Origin: Pseudobutyrivibrio ruminis CF1b
GTDB taxonomy: Bacteria; Bacillota; Clostridia; Lachnospirales; Lachnospiraceae
Length of the DNA: 64,000 bases
NCBI RefSeq assembly: GCF_000424005.1
Contig: NZ_AUJB01000008.1
Span: 248,001 to 312,000 of the forward strand
Reading direction: 5' to 3'
The notes beneath the pieces are model-generated. The model worked only from the letters and a program-made list of their open reading frames with translations, ran no database searches and was not told the DNA's origin. Positions 1 to 6,628 of this stretch are shown piece after piece. How positions within the stretch are numbered: position 1 is the stretch's first letter; every line of letters begins with the position of its first letter. A program made the translations under genes and the position numbers.

Positions 1-115
1 TAATAGTTTTCGCCTGTAAAAATGTATTTCTACACTAATTTAAAAGACTGCGCGGATATAAATCGAAATATATGCCGATATATGTTAAAATATAATAGAA
101 AAGGAGGCGGATATT

Positions 116-292
116 ATGACTAATGCTGACGCATGGAATTATGCAATAGGTATGATTAAAGTAGACGGTCTAGAGCCAACTAAAGATTTTAAAGAATATA
201 TAGAAAAAGAAAAACGTGGTGAAGTAACAATGGAGGATGCAAAGCGTTTTTTAGATAAGAAATATAAGATGAAGGAGTCCACAAATGCGTGA
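116..292 (+). CDS. VbhA-like antitoxin of a Fic toxin-antitoxin pair
   Basis: This 58-residue ORF starts at ATG 116, ten bases after a strong AAGGAGG, with a TATAAT at 91-96. The segment GMIKVDGLEPTKDF followed by a short helix (GEVTMEDAKRF) has the layout of the VbhA antitoxin domain, a small helical protein that blocks the ATP site of a class I Fic enzyme. Its stop codon overlaps the fic start by eight bases, the usual coupled arrangement. The canonical inhibitory motif is (S/T)xxxE(G/N). Here the aligned residues read MxxxDG, so the Ser/Thr is Met and the Glu is Asp. Family assignment is by motif and context only. Confidence 0.72.
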   Translation: MTNADAWNYAIGMIKVDGLEPTKDFKEYIEKEKRGEVTMEDAKRFLDKKYKMKESTNA

Positions 293-908
293 TCCTTATC
301 TTTATGAGGACGTTCCTGTACTAAAAAATATTCTTGGTATAAAATCTCAAGAATTGCTGGATGAAGCTGAGGCTGATTATGTTGTATATCGATTAAAAGA
401 TGTAGCAATTAATCCATTGCCTGGAGATTATCACACGGAACATTTTCTTAAGATGCATCAGGTTATCTTTCAAGATATATTTGATTGGGCGGGTTCGCCT
501 CGAACTATTTCGATTTATAAAGAGGAAGATGTTTTAGGTGGACAATCTGTAGAGTATTCTGATCCGTTTGATATTGTTTCTGATATTCATCATGTATTGA
601 AAGACATGAGAGAAAAAGAATGGGATGCATTTAATCATGAAGAATTAGCAAATCAATTCTGCGATTCTTTAGCGGCATTGTGGAAAATTCATCCATTTAG
701 AGAAGGAAATACTCGAACTACAATAACTTTTTGCTGTCAATTCATTGAAGCACAAGGAATAATGATTAATCGAAAGCTTTTTGAAGAAAATGCTGGCTAT
801 GTTAGAACTGCTCTTGTTGCATACAATGCATTCTTTTCTGATGGAAGTGATTTTAGCAAAAAAGAGTATTTATATAAAATTGTTTATGATGCTTTTTCTG
901 AGCAATAA
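285..908 (+). CDS. fic: Fic-family AMP transferase toxin
   Basis: The 207-residue protein carries a Fic core with the active loop HPFREGNTRTT near residues 132-142, including the catalytic His, the Mg-binding acidic residue and the GN anion hole. Fic enzymes transfer AMP from ATP to target hydroxyls; VbhT-type members target DNA gyrase/topoisomerase IV. The loop's usual last Arg (GNGRxxR) is replaced by Ile here. The flap segment around YKEEDVLGG is present. The small VbhA-like ORF overlaps its start, which makes this a class I toxin-antitoxin module. The start at 285 has GAAGGAG 9 bases upstream. Target and activity are not visible from sequence. Confidence 0.88.
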   Translation: MRDPYLYEDVPVLKNILGIKSQELLDEAEADYVVYRLKDVAINPLPGDYHTEHFLKMHQVIFQDIFDWAGSPRTISIYKEEDVLGGQSVEYSDPFDIVSDIHHVLKDMREKEWDAFNHEELANQFCDSLAALWKIHPFREGNTRTTITFCCQFIEAQGIMINRKLFEENAGYVRTALVAYNAFFSDGSDFSKKEYLYKIVYDAFSEQ

Positions 909-1019
909 TGTGAACGTTGCAAAAAGTGTCGTAGGATAGCACACCACTACAGGCAGCTATCGCTAACAAGTAATTGGCGGTTTTGTTGTTTGGCTAGTGA
1001 AATATAATTGAGTATTGGG

Positions 1020-1057
1020 CCCAGCCCTTCGGTTCTGCCGAGGGCTGGGACTTTTTT
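1020..1057 (+). terminator. Rho-independent terminator
   Basis: A perfect 9-bp stem (CCCAGCCCT at 1020-1028 with AGGGCTGGG at 1041-1049), extended by CGG/CCG at the loop, is followed by seven T. It lies 110 bases after fic and would end the toxin-antitoxin transcript. The stretch 909-1019 holds no ORF or structure I recognise. Confidence 0.85.
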
Positions 1058-1168
1058 TGTGGGTTTGCCTAGGCGTTTCCGGTGGCCTGGGTTTTGAAAC
1101 AGAGAATAGCGGGACTAATATAGATTTGGTATTTCATGAAGACTAAGGATTCTGTATAATTAAAGGCA

Positions 1169-1558
1169 GTGAAATTATCAAATCGTCTTGGATTTGAATT
1201 GAAATCATATGAGGAAGTGGCAGACGTCAATTTATACGATACAATTATTTATGTTGGTGCATTATATGCTGGCGGAGTACTGGGGATGAAAAAGACATTT
1301 AAGGGCATGAAGAATCAACTGCCAACAGAAGTATATGATAAAGCTTCTATTTTCCATTTGAGAGGTGGAATAGATTATTCAAAGTTAGGATTTAAGCACA
1401 AAACCATGATGGGAATGCTTTATAAAAAAGCTGTAACACTGCCGGAAGACAAGAAAACTTCTGAAGTAAGGGCAATGATAGAAACCTATAATAAACAGGT
1501 GGATTTTGTGGATTTAATCACGATAGAGCCAATTGTCAAAGCATGTTTTGAAATATAA
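1169..1558 (+). CDS. Flavodoxin-fold protein, N-terminally truncated (possible pseudogene)
   Basis: The 129-residue frame contains the flavodoxin/HemG-like segment YDTIIYVGALYAGGVLGMKK followed by the helical C-terminal half. Complete family members start about 25 residues earlier with the FMN-phosphate loop (T/SxTGxT). That part is absent, and the upstream bases do not encode it in any frame I checked. The only start is GTG 1169 with a poor ribosome site, although a TATAAT lies at 1155-1160. It is probably a 5'-deleted remnant of a flavodoxin or protoporphyrinogen oxidase-like gene. If translated it is unlikely to bind FMN normally. Confidence 0.55.
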   Translation: MKLSNRLGFELKSYEEVADVNLYDTIIYVGALYAGGVLGMKKTFKGMKNQLPTEVYDKASIFHLRGGIDYSKLGFKHKTMMGMLYKKAVTLPEDKKTSEVRAMIETYNKQVDFVDLITIEPIVKACFEI

Positions 1559-1688
1559 TTCCTGTTTATTGACATAAATAATTATGAGATTTGATTGCAA
1601 GGCAATTTGTATTAAACTTATATGATGATTAGTAATTTAAGAAGCTGGAATTTATTATGTGAAGAGAGGGCGGGTTTTTCGATTATTT

Positions 1689-1904
1689 ATGTTTTTCAAG
1701 AAAAAAATTGAGAAAAAAGAATATGATAAATCAACCAAGAAACCTGTTATTAAGGCTAGTATATGCACTGGTGAACAGGTTGCGGGTTTTAAAGATATTT
1801 CCACAGGGGTATTTGAAGATGTAATGTTGATTAAAACTCCTGAAGATCTTGCAGTCTTTAAAGAAATGTATGATATAAAAGAAGAAATAGAAAAGATATA
1901 TTAA
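1689..1904 (+). CDS. Small conserved hypothetical protein with CTGEQVAGFK motif
   Basis: The likely start is ATG 1689 (MFFKKKIEKKEYD), giving 71 residues. An in-frame GTG at 1659 would add ten residues but has no better ribosome site. The sequence has a basic N-terminus, the stretch SICTGEQVAGFKDISTG and a C-terminal helix (KTPEDLAVFKEMYDI). I know similar short proteins from Lachnospiraceae but no established function. A relic with a matching C-terminal helix lies at 14,015-14,113. The gene stands alone between weak promoter-like AT-rich DNA and a strong terminator. Confidence 0.55.
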   Translation: MFFKKKIEKKEYDKSTKKPVIKASICTGEQVAGFKDISTGVFEDVMLIKTPEDLAVFKEMYDIKEEIEKIY

Positions 1905-1910
1905 AAAGAT

Positions 1911-1950
1911 AAAACATATTTTTGCTCAAGCGAATATGTTTTATTTTTTT
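1911..1950 (+). terminator. Rho-independent terminator
   Basis: A perfect 10-bp stem (AAAACATATT at 1911-1920 with AATATGTTTT at 1933-1942) is followed by a T-rich run. It ends the transcript of the small conserved protein and isolates the redox operon downstream. Confidence 0.8.
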
Positions 1951-1962
1951 ATCAAATAATAG

Positions 1963-2017
1963 TTGACACAGTGTCAAGAAGGTGATATGATGCAATCATC
2001 AATTGACACGATGTCAA
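1963..2017 (+). promoter_or_regulatory. Promoter with two identical-type palindromic operators
   Basis: TTGACA (1963-1968) and TATGAT (1986-1991) are spaced by 17 bp, a near-consensus sigma-A promoter. The -35 box is the left arm of TTGACACAGTGTCAA (1963-1977). A second copy, TTGACACGATGTCAA (2003-2017), lies just past the expected start site. Their centres are 40 bp apart, about four helical turns. The arms TTGACAC/TGTCAA are identical in both. Palindromes of this kind over a -35 box are typical TetR-family operators, and a TetR gene is in this operon, so autorepression is the likely logic. Confidence 0.82.
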
Positions 2018-2036
2018 CAGAAAGGAGTACATAAAA

Positions 2037-2111
2037 ATGATAAAAGCATTACCTAAGATCGCACTTGGTGCATGGGCATGGGGCAATGATATGTGGGAAA
2101 AGAAGATGTAA
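2037..2111 (+). pseudogene. 5' stub of an aldo/keto reductase gene
   Basis: Directly behind AAAGGAG (2021-2027), ATG 2037 opens 24 codons reading IKALPKIALGAWAWGND and then stops at TAA 2109. That sequence matches the N-terminus of aldo/keto reductases, which begin with a similar LPKIxLGxWxWG strand, but the remaining roughly 300 codons are gone. The stop overlaps the ribosome site of the TetR gene (TAAGGAG), so the stub now acts as a translated leader for the regulator. Intact relatives of this operon type usually carry the full reductase, so I infer an internal deletion. Confidence 0.6.
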
Positions 2112-2122
2112 GGAGAAAAAAC

Positions 2123-2737
2123 ATGGCAGTAGAAAATAAAGAGACAATTGATAAAAGAAGAGAGGAAATAATGGATGCCTGTGAGAAGCTTTATGAAACA
2201 ATGGGCTTTCAGAGCATTAACATAAAGGTTATTAGCACAGAGACCAGCTTTTCCAGACCTTCCATATACAATTATTTCCAGACTAAGGAAGAAATCTTTT
2301 TAGGACTTTTGACCCGTGAATATATGAAGTGGAATGAAGATCTTAAAAACATTATCGGAAGAAACTCTGATATGGATAAAGATTCCTTGGCGCAAGCAAT
2401 AGCAAAATCTATGGAAGAACGAAAGACACTTCTGAAAATTTCTGCCATGAATCTGTATGAGATAGAGGAAAATAGTAGGGAAGAACTTCTTGTTGACTAC
2501 AAGAGAACTTTCAAGAATTCGATAGAACTTTTTGATGAATGCTTAAAAAAACACCTTAAGGTGTCCAATCAAAAGAGCGAACAGATACGATATGCATTCT
2601 TCCCATATATGTATGGAATCTACCCATACTCATATCCTACAGATAAACAGATATCTGCAATGGATGAGGTAAAGCTCTCTCATATGGATACGACAATTTA
2701 TGAAATGACTTATCAGTTTTTAAAGCTGATCTTATGA
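2123..2737 (+). CDS. TetR/AcrR-family transcriptional regulator
   Basis: ATG 2123 is preceded by AAGGAG at 2110-2115, so I prefer it to the ATG at 2093; this gives 204 residues. The N-terminal helix-turn-helix reads SINIKVISTETSFSRPSIYNYFQTKEEIF (split here: SINIKVISTETSF then SRPSIYNYFQTKEEIF), characteristic of TetR. The C-terminal 140 residues are the ligand and dimer domain. It is the first full gene of an operon with a flavin reductase, an ABM monooxygenase and a carboxymuconolactone decarboxylase-like protein, under a promoter with two palindromes it probably binds. The inducer is unknown; an electrophile or redox-active compound is plausible. Confidence 0.88.
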   Translation: MAVENKETIDKRREEIMDACEKLYETMGFQSINIKVISTETSFSRPSIYNYFQTKEEIFLGLLTREYMKWNEDLKNIIGRNSDMDKDSLAQAIAKSMEERKTLLKISAMNLYEIEENSREELLVDYKRTFKNSIELFDECLKKHLKVSNQKSEQIRYAFFPYMYGIYPYSYPTDKQISAMDEVKLSHMDTTIYEMTYQFLKLIL

Positions 2738-2758
2738 TTGAAGAAAGAAGGAATTAAA

Positions 2759-3301
2759 ATGAAGAAGAATATTGGAGCAACACTTGCATTATATCCATCA
2801 CCTGTAATCGTTGTAGGAGCAATGGTTGATGGCAAACCTAATTGGACACTTGTAGCACATGCAGGAACAGTGGCACATAGTCACCTTATGGTTTCTATGG
2901 TTCAGGCGCACTATACAAATAAGGGTATCCGTGAGAACAAAATGTTTTCAGTAAATGTGGTAGACGAATCTTGGCTTAAGGAAGCTGACAGAATGGGAGT
3001 CATCTCAGGAAATAAGGATGATAAGTCGGAAGCATTTAAATATACCGTTGGAGAAAACGGTGCCCCACTTATTGATGATGCAAAGGTATCCATTGAGTGT
3101 GAGATGGATTATAACTACGAGCTTGAGAATTTTGATAATTTCATTGGAAAGATTCTTGCTACTTACGCAGATGAATCTGTCTTAAACGAGGCAGGTAAGA
3201 TTGATTATCACGTATTTAAGCCTGTGCTCTTTGAATTCCCTACATATGAATACTTTGTAACAGGTGAAAAAGTTGGTAACTGTGCAAAGATGAATCAGTG
3301 A
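2759..3301 (+). CDS. Flavin reductase family (FMN-binding split-barrel) protein
   Basis: Starting at ATG 2759 (GAAGGAA upstream) the protein has 180 residues. It shows the split-barrel pattern of flavin reductase-like proteins: LYPSPVIVVGAMVDGKPNWT at the N-terminus, a central GIRENKMFSVNVV strand-helix, and a C-terminal EYFVTGEKVGNCAK. Such proteins bind FMN and act as small reductases or FMN shuttles. It is the second gene of the TetR operon, 21 bases after the regulator. The substrate cannot be read from sequence. Confidence 0.82.
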   Translation: MKKNIGATLALYPSPVIVVGAMVDGKPNWTLVAHAGTVAHSHLMVSMVQAHYTNKGIRENKMFSVNVVDESWLKEADRMGVISGNKDDKSEAFKYTVGENGAPLIDDAKVSIECEMDYNYELENFDNFIGKILATYADESVLNEAGKIDYHVFKPVLFEFPTYEYFVTGEKVGNCAKMNQ

Positions 3302-3314
3302 TTGGAGGTTTATG

Positions 3315-3644
3315 ATGAGTATTACAGTCAATTTACGTTATAAAGGAACAGATGGTGCTGCAAAAAGATTTGCAGAGGAAATGACAAAAAGCGGAACTGT
3401 TGAAAAAATACGAAACGAGGCAGGAAATCTCAGGTATGAGTACTATCAGTCATTCGATGACCCTGAGACTATCCTTCTGATAGACAGCTGGGAAGATCAG
3501 GAGTCTATTGATGTACATCATGCTTCACCTATGATGCAAACAATAATGGACCTTCGTGAAAAATATGATCTTCATATGACGGTGGAAAGATACGTATCTG
3601 ATACAAGCATGCCAGACAAGGATGCTGATTTTATAAGAAAATAA
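3315..3644 (+). CDS. ABM-domain monooxygenase-like protein
   Basis: The protein is about 109 residues. Two ATGs stand in tandem at 3312 and 3315; the second has the better distance (six bases) to GGAGG. It has the ferredoxin-like ABM fold pattern: an N-terminal strand SITVNLRYKG, a helix, YEYYQSFDDPETILLIDSWED and a VHHASP turn before the last helix. Relatives include quinol monooxygenases and YgiN-like proteins. It sits in the redox operon ten bases after the flavin reductase, which fits a role in quinone or aromatic stress. Confidence 0.8.
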   Translation: MSITVNLRYKGTDGAAKRFAEEMTKSGTVEKIRNEAGNLRYEYYQSFDDPETILLIDSWEDQESIDVHHASPMMQTIMDLREKYDLHMTVERYVSDTSMPDKDADFIRK

Positions 3645-3711
3645 GAGATGTGCAAAATGAGATAAAAAATTGGATATCAGGATTAGAGATTGATTAGAAG
3701 GAGTGAGGAAC

Positions 3712-4059
3712 ATGAGTGAAAAGATAGTACAGACAGCAGGAAGAGAACAGCTTGGAGAATTCGCCCCAGACTTTGCGCATTTTAATGATGATGTTTTATT
3801 TGGAGAGAACTGGAATAATCAGGATATTGATGTAAAGACGAGGAGTATCATTACAGTTGTGGCATTAATGTCTCAGGGAATTACTGACAGCAGTTTGAAA
3901 TATCACATTATGAATGCAAAAAATCATGGTGTATCACAAAAGGAGATGGCTGCTATTATCACACATGTGGCTTTTTATGCGGGATGGCCAAAGGCGTGGG
4001 CTGTATTTAACCTGGCAAAAGAAGTTTATAATGAGCCTGTTGCTGAGATTACTCGCTAA
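3712..4059 (+). CDS. Carboxymuconolactone decarboxylase-family protein
   Basis: ATG 3712 follows AAGGAG at 3698-3703 and gives 115 residues. The fold signature of the CMD/AhpD family is clear: VKTRSIITVVALMSQG, then LKYHIMNAKNHGVSQKEM and ITHVAFYAGWPKAWA. It lacks the CxxC of AhpD peroxidase partners, so it resembles the gamma-carboxymuconolactone decarboxylase (YurZ-like) branch. It closes the TetR operon after a 67-base gap. The exact reaction is not known for this branch. Confidence 0.85.
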   Translation: MSEKIVQTAGREQLGEFAPDFAHFNDDVLFGENWNNQDIDVKTRSIITVVALMSQGITDSSLKYHIMNAKNHGVSQKEMAAIITHVAFYAGWPKAWAVFNLAKEVYNEPVAEITR

Positions 4060-4068
4060 AATATATAA

Positions 4069-4094
4069 GGCTGCAAGGAGTAATCTTTGCAGCC
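4069..4094 (+). terminator. Weak terminator-like hairpin
   Basis: GGCTGCAA (4069-4076) pairs perfectly with TTGCAGCC (4087-4094), right after the redox operon. The following bases are only moderately T-rich, so termination may be partial. Confidence 0.45.
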
Positions 4095-4104
4095 ATTTAC
4101 TTTA

Positions 4105-4134
4105 CGGGGTGTGTCTCAGATGGTAGAGCGCTAC
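4105..4134 (+). tRNA. 5' fragment of a tRNA-like sequence (not a functional gene)
   Basis: The bases from CGGGGTG through CTCAGATGGTAGAGC to GCTAC have the order of a tRNA acceptor arm, D-arm (CTC/GAG stem, loop AGATGGTA) and start of the anticodon arm. They look most like a tRNA-Pro 5' half. The expected G at position 10 is T, and the anticodon, variable and T arms are missing. I read it as a remnant, perhaps of integration or recombination at a tRNA gene. It is followed at once by a hairpin. Confidence 0.33.
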
Positions 4135-4136
4135 AT

Positions 4137-4177
4137 AGCAGTTATCTCAAATCGAGATAGCTGCTCTTTATTGTTTC
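4137..4177 (+). terminator. Terminator-like hairpin after the tRNA fragment
   Basis: AGCAGTTATCTC (4137-4148) pairs with GAGATAGCTGCT (4154-4165), one G-T pair, loop of five, followed by CTTTATTGTTT. This could be the actual end of the redox operon transcript. Confidence 0.55.
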
Positions 4178-4223
4178 CATATTTTAATTGTAGCCAAAAG
4201 CTTTTCTTTTTGATTATCATTAA

Positions 4224-4478
4224 GTGTTTTTATTGCATTCTGAAGGAGAGCTTGATGAGACTTCTGTCGGTATTTCCGACAAAAGTTCTGGAGGTAGAAA
4301 ACCAAAAATTTATAATTGCTATTACACTTATGATTGCAGAATCAAATCCGGAAGAAAAAGATATCATGACAACATTGGTCATGAATTTATTGAAGATGTA
4401 GGCAAATCGGCAGTTTGTAAGGTTCTTATGTTAGAGAAGGAGCTCGATAACTTCCAGTTTGAAGAATTAAATAATTGA
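4224..4478 (+). CDS. Uncharacterised short ORF, probable gene remnant
   Basis: An 84-codon frame from GTG 4224 ends just before a strong terminator. Its second half (HEFIEDVGKSAVCKVLMLEKELDNF) reads like real protein. There is no ribosome site before the GTG. A competing 48-codon frame (4255-4401) has a perfect AAGGAG seven bases ahead of its ATG but looks less protein-like. I recognise neither. The likeliest reading is the 3' end of a lost gene, with the terminator kept. Confidence 0.3.
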   Translation: MFLLHSEGELDETSVGISDKSSGGRKPKIYNCYYTYDCRIKSGRKRYHDNIGHEFIEDVGKSAVCKVLMLEKELDNFQFEELNN

Positions 4479-4485
4479 ATTGTTA

Positions 4486-4517
4486 GAGCCTGCCCTTGTG
4501 GCGGGCTCCTTTTTTTC
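4486..4517 (+). terminator. Rho-independent terminator
   Basis: GAGCCTGCC (4486-4494) pairs with GGCGGGCTC (4500-4508), one G-T pair, followed by eight pyrimidines, mostly T. Confidence 0.82.
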
Positions 4518-4714
4518 TGTGAAGGTATAATCTTGGGCTGATATGGGAGGTGGTTATACCTTTTTGTCTAGTAGGTAAGTTTCAATGGTTCTTTTAATAA
4601 TATCTTCAGTAAGCGGTGAATTAATGATATGTGTGGATTATTTTAATTTGGCTTTAGGTTTTGTATAATTGAATGCAAATAAAGAAGTGGCATTAACTAG
4701 AGGAGACAACCGAA

Positions 4715-5395
4715 ATGAAAATTTTATTCATAGGCAACAGCCATACATACATGAATGACATGCCAGAGCTTGCCAGACGTATGATAGAAGATGCGACAGG
4801 AGAAGCTTGTGAAGTTTACATGCTAGCTTATTCAGGTAGATCACTAAGGTGGCATATGGAAGAAGAGTATTTCTCGGAGCGATTTAATATTTTACATGGG
4901 AAATATGATTACTGTGTTATTCAGGAACAGGCGCATCCAATGCCTGCAGAGGAAGACACTATAAAGTACGCAACAAAGATAGTGGAACTCTGCAAACGGG
5001 TGGGGACAGTGCCAGTTATCTTTGAGACCTGGGCTGAGAAGGCAAAGCCAGAAAATCAGATAGAGATGAACCGTAGATACAGAAGCCTTGCGACAAAGCT
5101 TGATGCTAGGCTTGCACCAATTGGTGAGTTATGGAGTGAAGTTTTAAATTCATCTGACGTTGATTTATATTTTAGAGATGGCGAACATGCATCAGCAATT
5201 GGTGATTTTCTGATTGCAATTGTACTTACGAAGGTTATTGCAGGAAAGCTTCCTAAAGAGAGCTTTAAAACTGCGTTTGATTTCACTGTGCCAGAGCAAT
5301 TCCAGCCAGTTAAGGAAAATGTTCAGGATGAAGTGGTTGAGTTGGAGGCAGCAGTTATTTCATTAATAAGAGAACAGGTAGGCAAGGGATTATAA
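4715..5395 (+). CDS. SGNH/GDSL-family hydrolase
   Basis: The 226-residue protein begins with a strand and the block I variant FIGNSHTYMND, where Ser is the nucleophile. Near the C-terminus RDGEHAS supplies the DxxH catalytic pair of block V. The middle QEQAHPMP and FETWAEK segments match the fold of SGNH esterases. No signal peptide is visible, so it is cytosolic. A TATAAT at 4664-4669 lies upstream without a good -35. It overlaps the next gene by one base (TAATG), so it is translationally coupled to the Nudix gene. The ester substrate is unknown. Confidence 0.82.
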   Translation: MKILFIGNSHTYMNDMPELARRMIEDATGEACEVYMLAYSGRSLRWHMEEEYFSERFNILHGKYDYCVIQEQAHPMPAEEDTIKYATKIVELCKRVGTVPVIFETWAEKAKPENQIEMNRRYRSLATKLDARLAPIGELWSEVLNSSDVDLYFRDGEHASAIGDFLIAIVLTKVIAGKLPKESFKTAFDFTVPEQFQPVKENVQDEVVELEAAVISLIREQVGKGL

Positions 5396-6114
5396 TGACA
5401 GAAGAGATTTTTGACATCGTAGATGAAAAGGGACAGCCTACAGGTGAGACAGTGACTAGATCGCAGGCTCACGCTGAAGGTGTTAGACACAGAACTGCTC
5501 ATATATGGGTGGTTCGTGACAATGGAGACAAAACAGAGGTACTTTTGCAGAAGAGAGCATTAAACAAGGACTCTTTTCCAGGCAGATATGATACTTCATC
5601 AGCTGGTCATATCCAGGCGGGTGATGAGCCGTTGGAATCTGCAATTAGGGAGCTTTCTGAGGAGCTTGGTATTCAGGCTGATGCAGATGATTTGAATTTT
5701 GCAGGAACATTTCCTATTCAGTATGAGAAGGAATTTCACGGCAAGATGTTCAGGGACAATGAGATTGCATTTGTATATGTGTATGATGAAGATGTAGACA
5801 TTGATAAACTTACTATCCAGAAGGAAGAACTGGATAGCGTGGAATGGTTTGACCTGGAGGAAGTGTATCAGGCTTGCCAACCACCGAGGGATGAGAAGTT
5901 CTGCGTTCCTATGGGTGGGCTGGAGATAGTTCGTAAATACGTTAGTAATCAAGAGAATGTGGCTAAGAGTATGTCTTTAGGAATGTCTATGGGTATGCTT
6001 TTTGGAATGGCTATTGGAATTACCACTCACAAGATTGGCACATGTATGTGTACAGGAATGATGTTGGGAATGATTCTTGGTTTGGTCAATGGAACAAGGA
6101 AGAAAAGAAAGTAA
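5395..6114 (+). CDS. Nudix hydrolase with a Met/Gly-rich membrane-zipper tail
   Basis: Residues 1-185 form a Nudix domain of the isopentenyl-diphosphate isomerase-like branch. The Nudix box GHIQAGDEPLESAIRELSEE is intact (GX5EX7REUXEEXGU). Such enzymes hydrolyse nucleoside-diphosphate-linked compounds. The last 50 residues are different: MSLGMSMGMLFGMAIGI, a short polar turn and MCTGMMLGMILGLVNG, ending in basic RKKRK. This is a glycine-zipper hairpin likely to insert in membrane. The tail is in frame, without a frameshift, and follows the normal family C-terminus. It is coupled to the SGNH hydrolase gene. Confidence 0.85.
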   Translation: MTEEIFDIVDEKGQPTGETVTRSQAHAEGVRHRTAHIWVVRDNGDKTEVLLQKRALNKDSFPGRYDTSSAGHIQAGDEPLESAIRELSEELGIQADADDLNFAGTFPIQYEKEFHGKMFRDNEIAFVYVYDEDVDIDKLTIQKEELDSVEWFDLEEVYQACQPPRDEKFCVPMGGLEIVRKYVSNQENVAKSMSLGMSMGMLFGMAIGITTHKIGTCMCTGMMLGMILGLVNGTRKKRK

Positions 6115-6249
6115 AGTACAAAAGCAAGGGGACCATCCCTGAAAATGAATATGAAAATGAGTTGTTAGGTGAAGAATAAGTAATATCGTGGAATGAATAT
6201 TAAATTAGGTGCAAAACGCAATGGAAATGCACCCAATAGGTTCGAAAAC

Positions 6250-6279
6250 TTGACAGATTTATGCTTGTGGATGTAAAAT
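6250..6279 (+). promoter_or_regulatory. Promoter of the RelB/PIN module
   Basis: TTGACA (6250-6255) and TAAAAT (6274-6279) with an 18-bp spacer. A further TATACT at 6296-6301 lies close to the RBS. Upstream, GGTGCA/TGCACC arms around 6212-6230 form a small dyad. The region 6115-6249 also carries an in-frame stub (…GTIPENEYENELLGEE then stop at about 6180) that looks like the 3' end of a lost gene. Confidence 0.6.
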
Positions 6280-6328
6280 ACAATCAGAGTAGTGATATAC
6301 TATAGCTTACAAATTGGAGGTTTATGAT

Positions 6329-6628
6329 ATGGGACAGGCAACTTTTAGTGTTCGTATGGATGAGTCATTAAAAAAGCAATTTGATGGTCTGTGTCAGGAA
6401 TTTGGCATGAATGCCACTACAGCAATTAATGTATTTGCAAGAGCTGTTGTTAGACAACGTAAAATTCCATTTGAAATAGCATCGTCATCAGCTGAAATTA
6501 CAAGAGAGGGAGCAATGCAAGCTTTTATGGATCTTCGTAATCAGGCTAAAGCTAATGGTGTCTCTGATATGAGTTTAGAAGAAATAAATAAAGAGATTAG
6601 CCTTGCTCGCAAGGAGGCTAATAGTTAA
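6329..6628 (+). CDS. RelB/DinJ-family antitoxin
   Basis: ATG 6329 lies eight bases after GGAGG and gives 99 residues; the in-frame TTG at 6314 is inside the ribosome site and unlikely. The N-terminal ribbon-helix-helix reads ATFSVRMDESLKKQFDGLCQ with GMNATTAINVFARAVVRQ, which is typical of RelB/DinJ. The C-terminal helix (MSLEEINKEISLARKE) would wrap the toxin. It overlaps the toxin gene by one base (TAATG). The RHH domain probably binds its own promoter. Confidence 0.88.
   Translation: MGQATFSVRMDESLKKQFDGLCQEFGMNATTAINVFARAVVRQRKIPFEIASSSAEITREGAMQAFMDLRNQAKANGVSDMSLEEINKEISLARKEANS

Noticed and set aside
4087-4401. 104-codon ORF overlapping the tRNA fragment and hairpin
   Set aside because: It runs through the tRNA-like fragment and hairpin and reads as non-protein-like in its first half.
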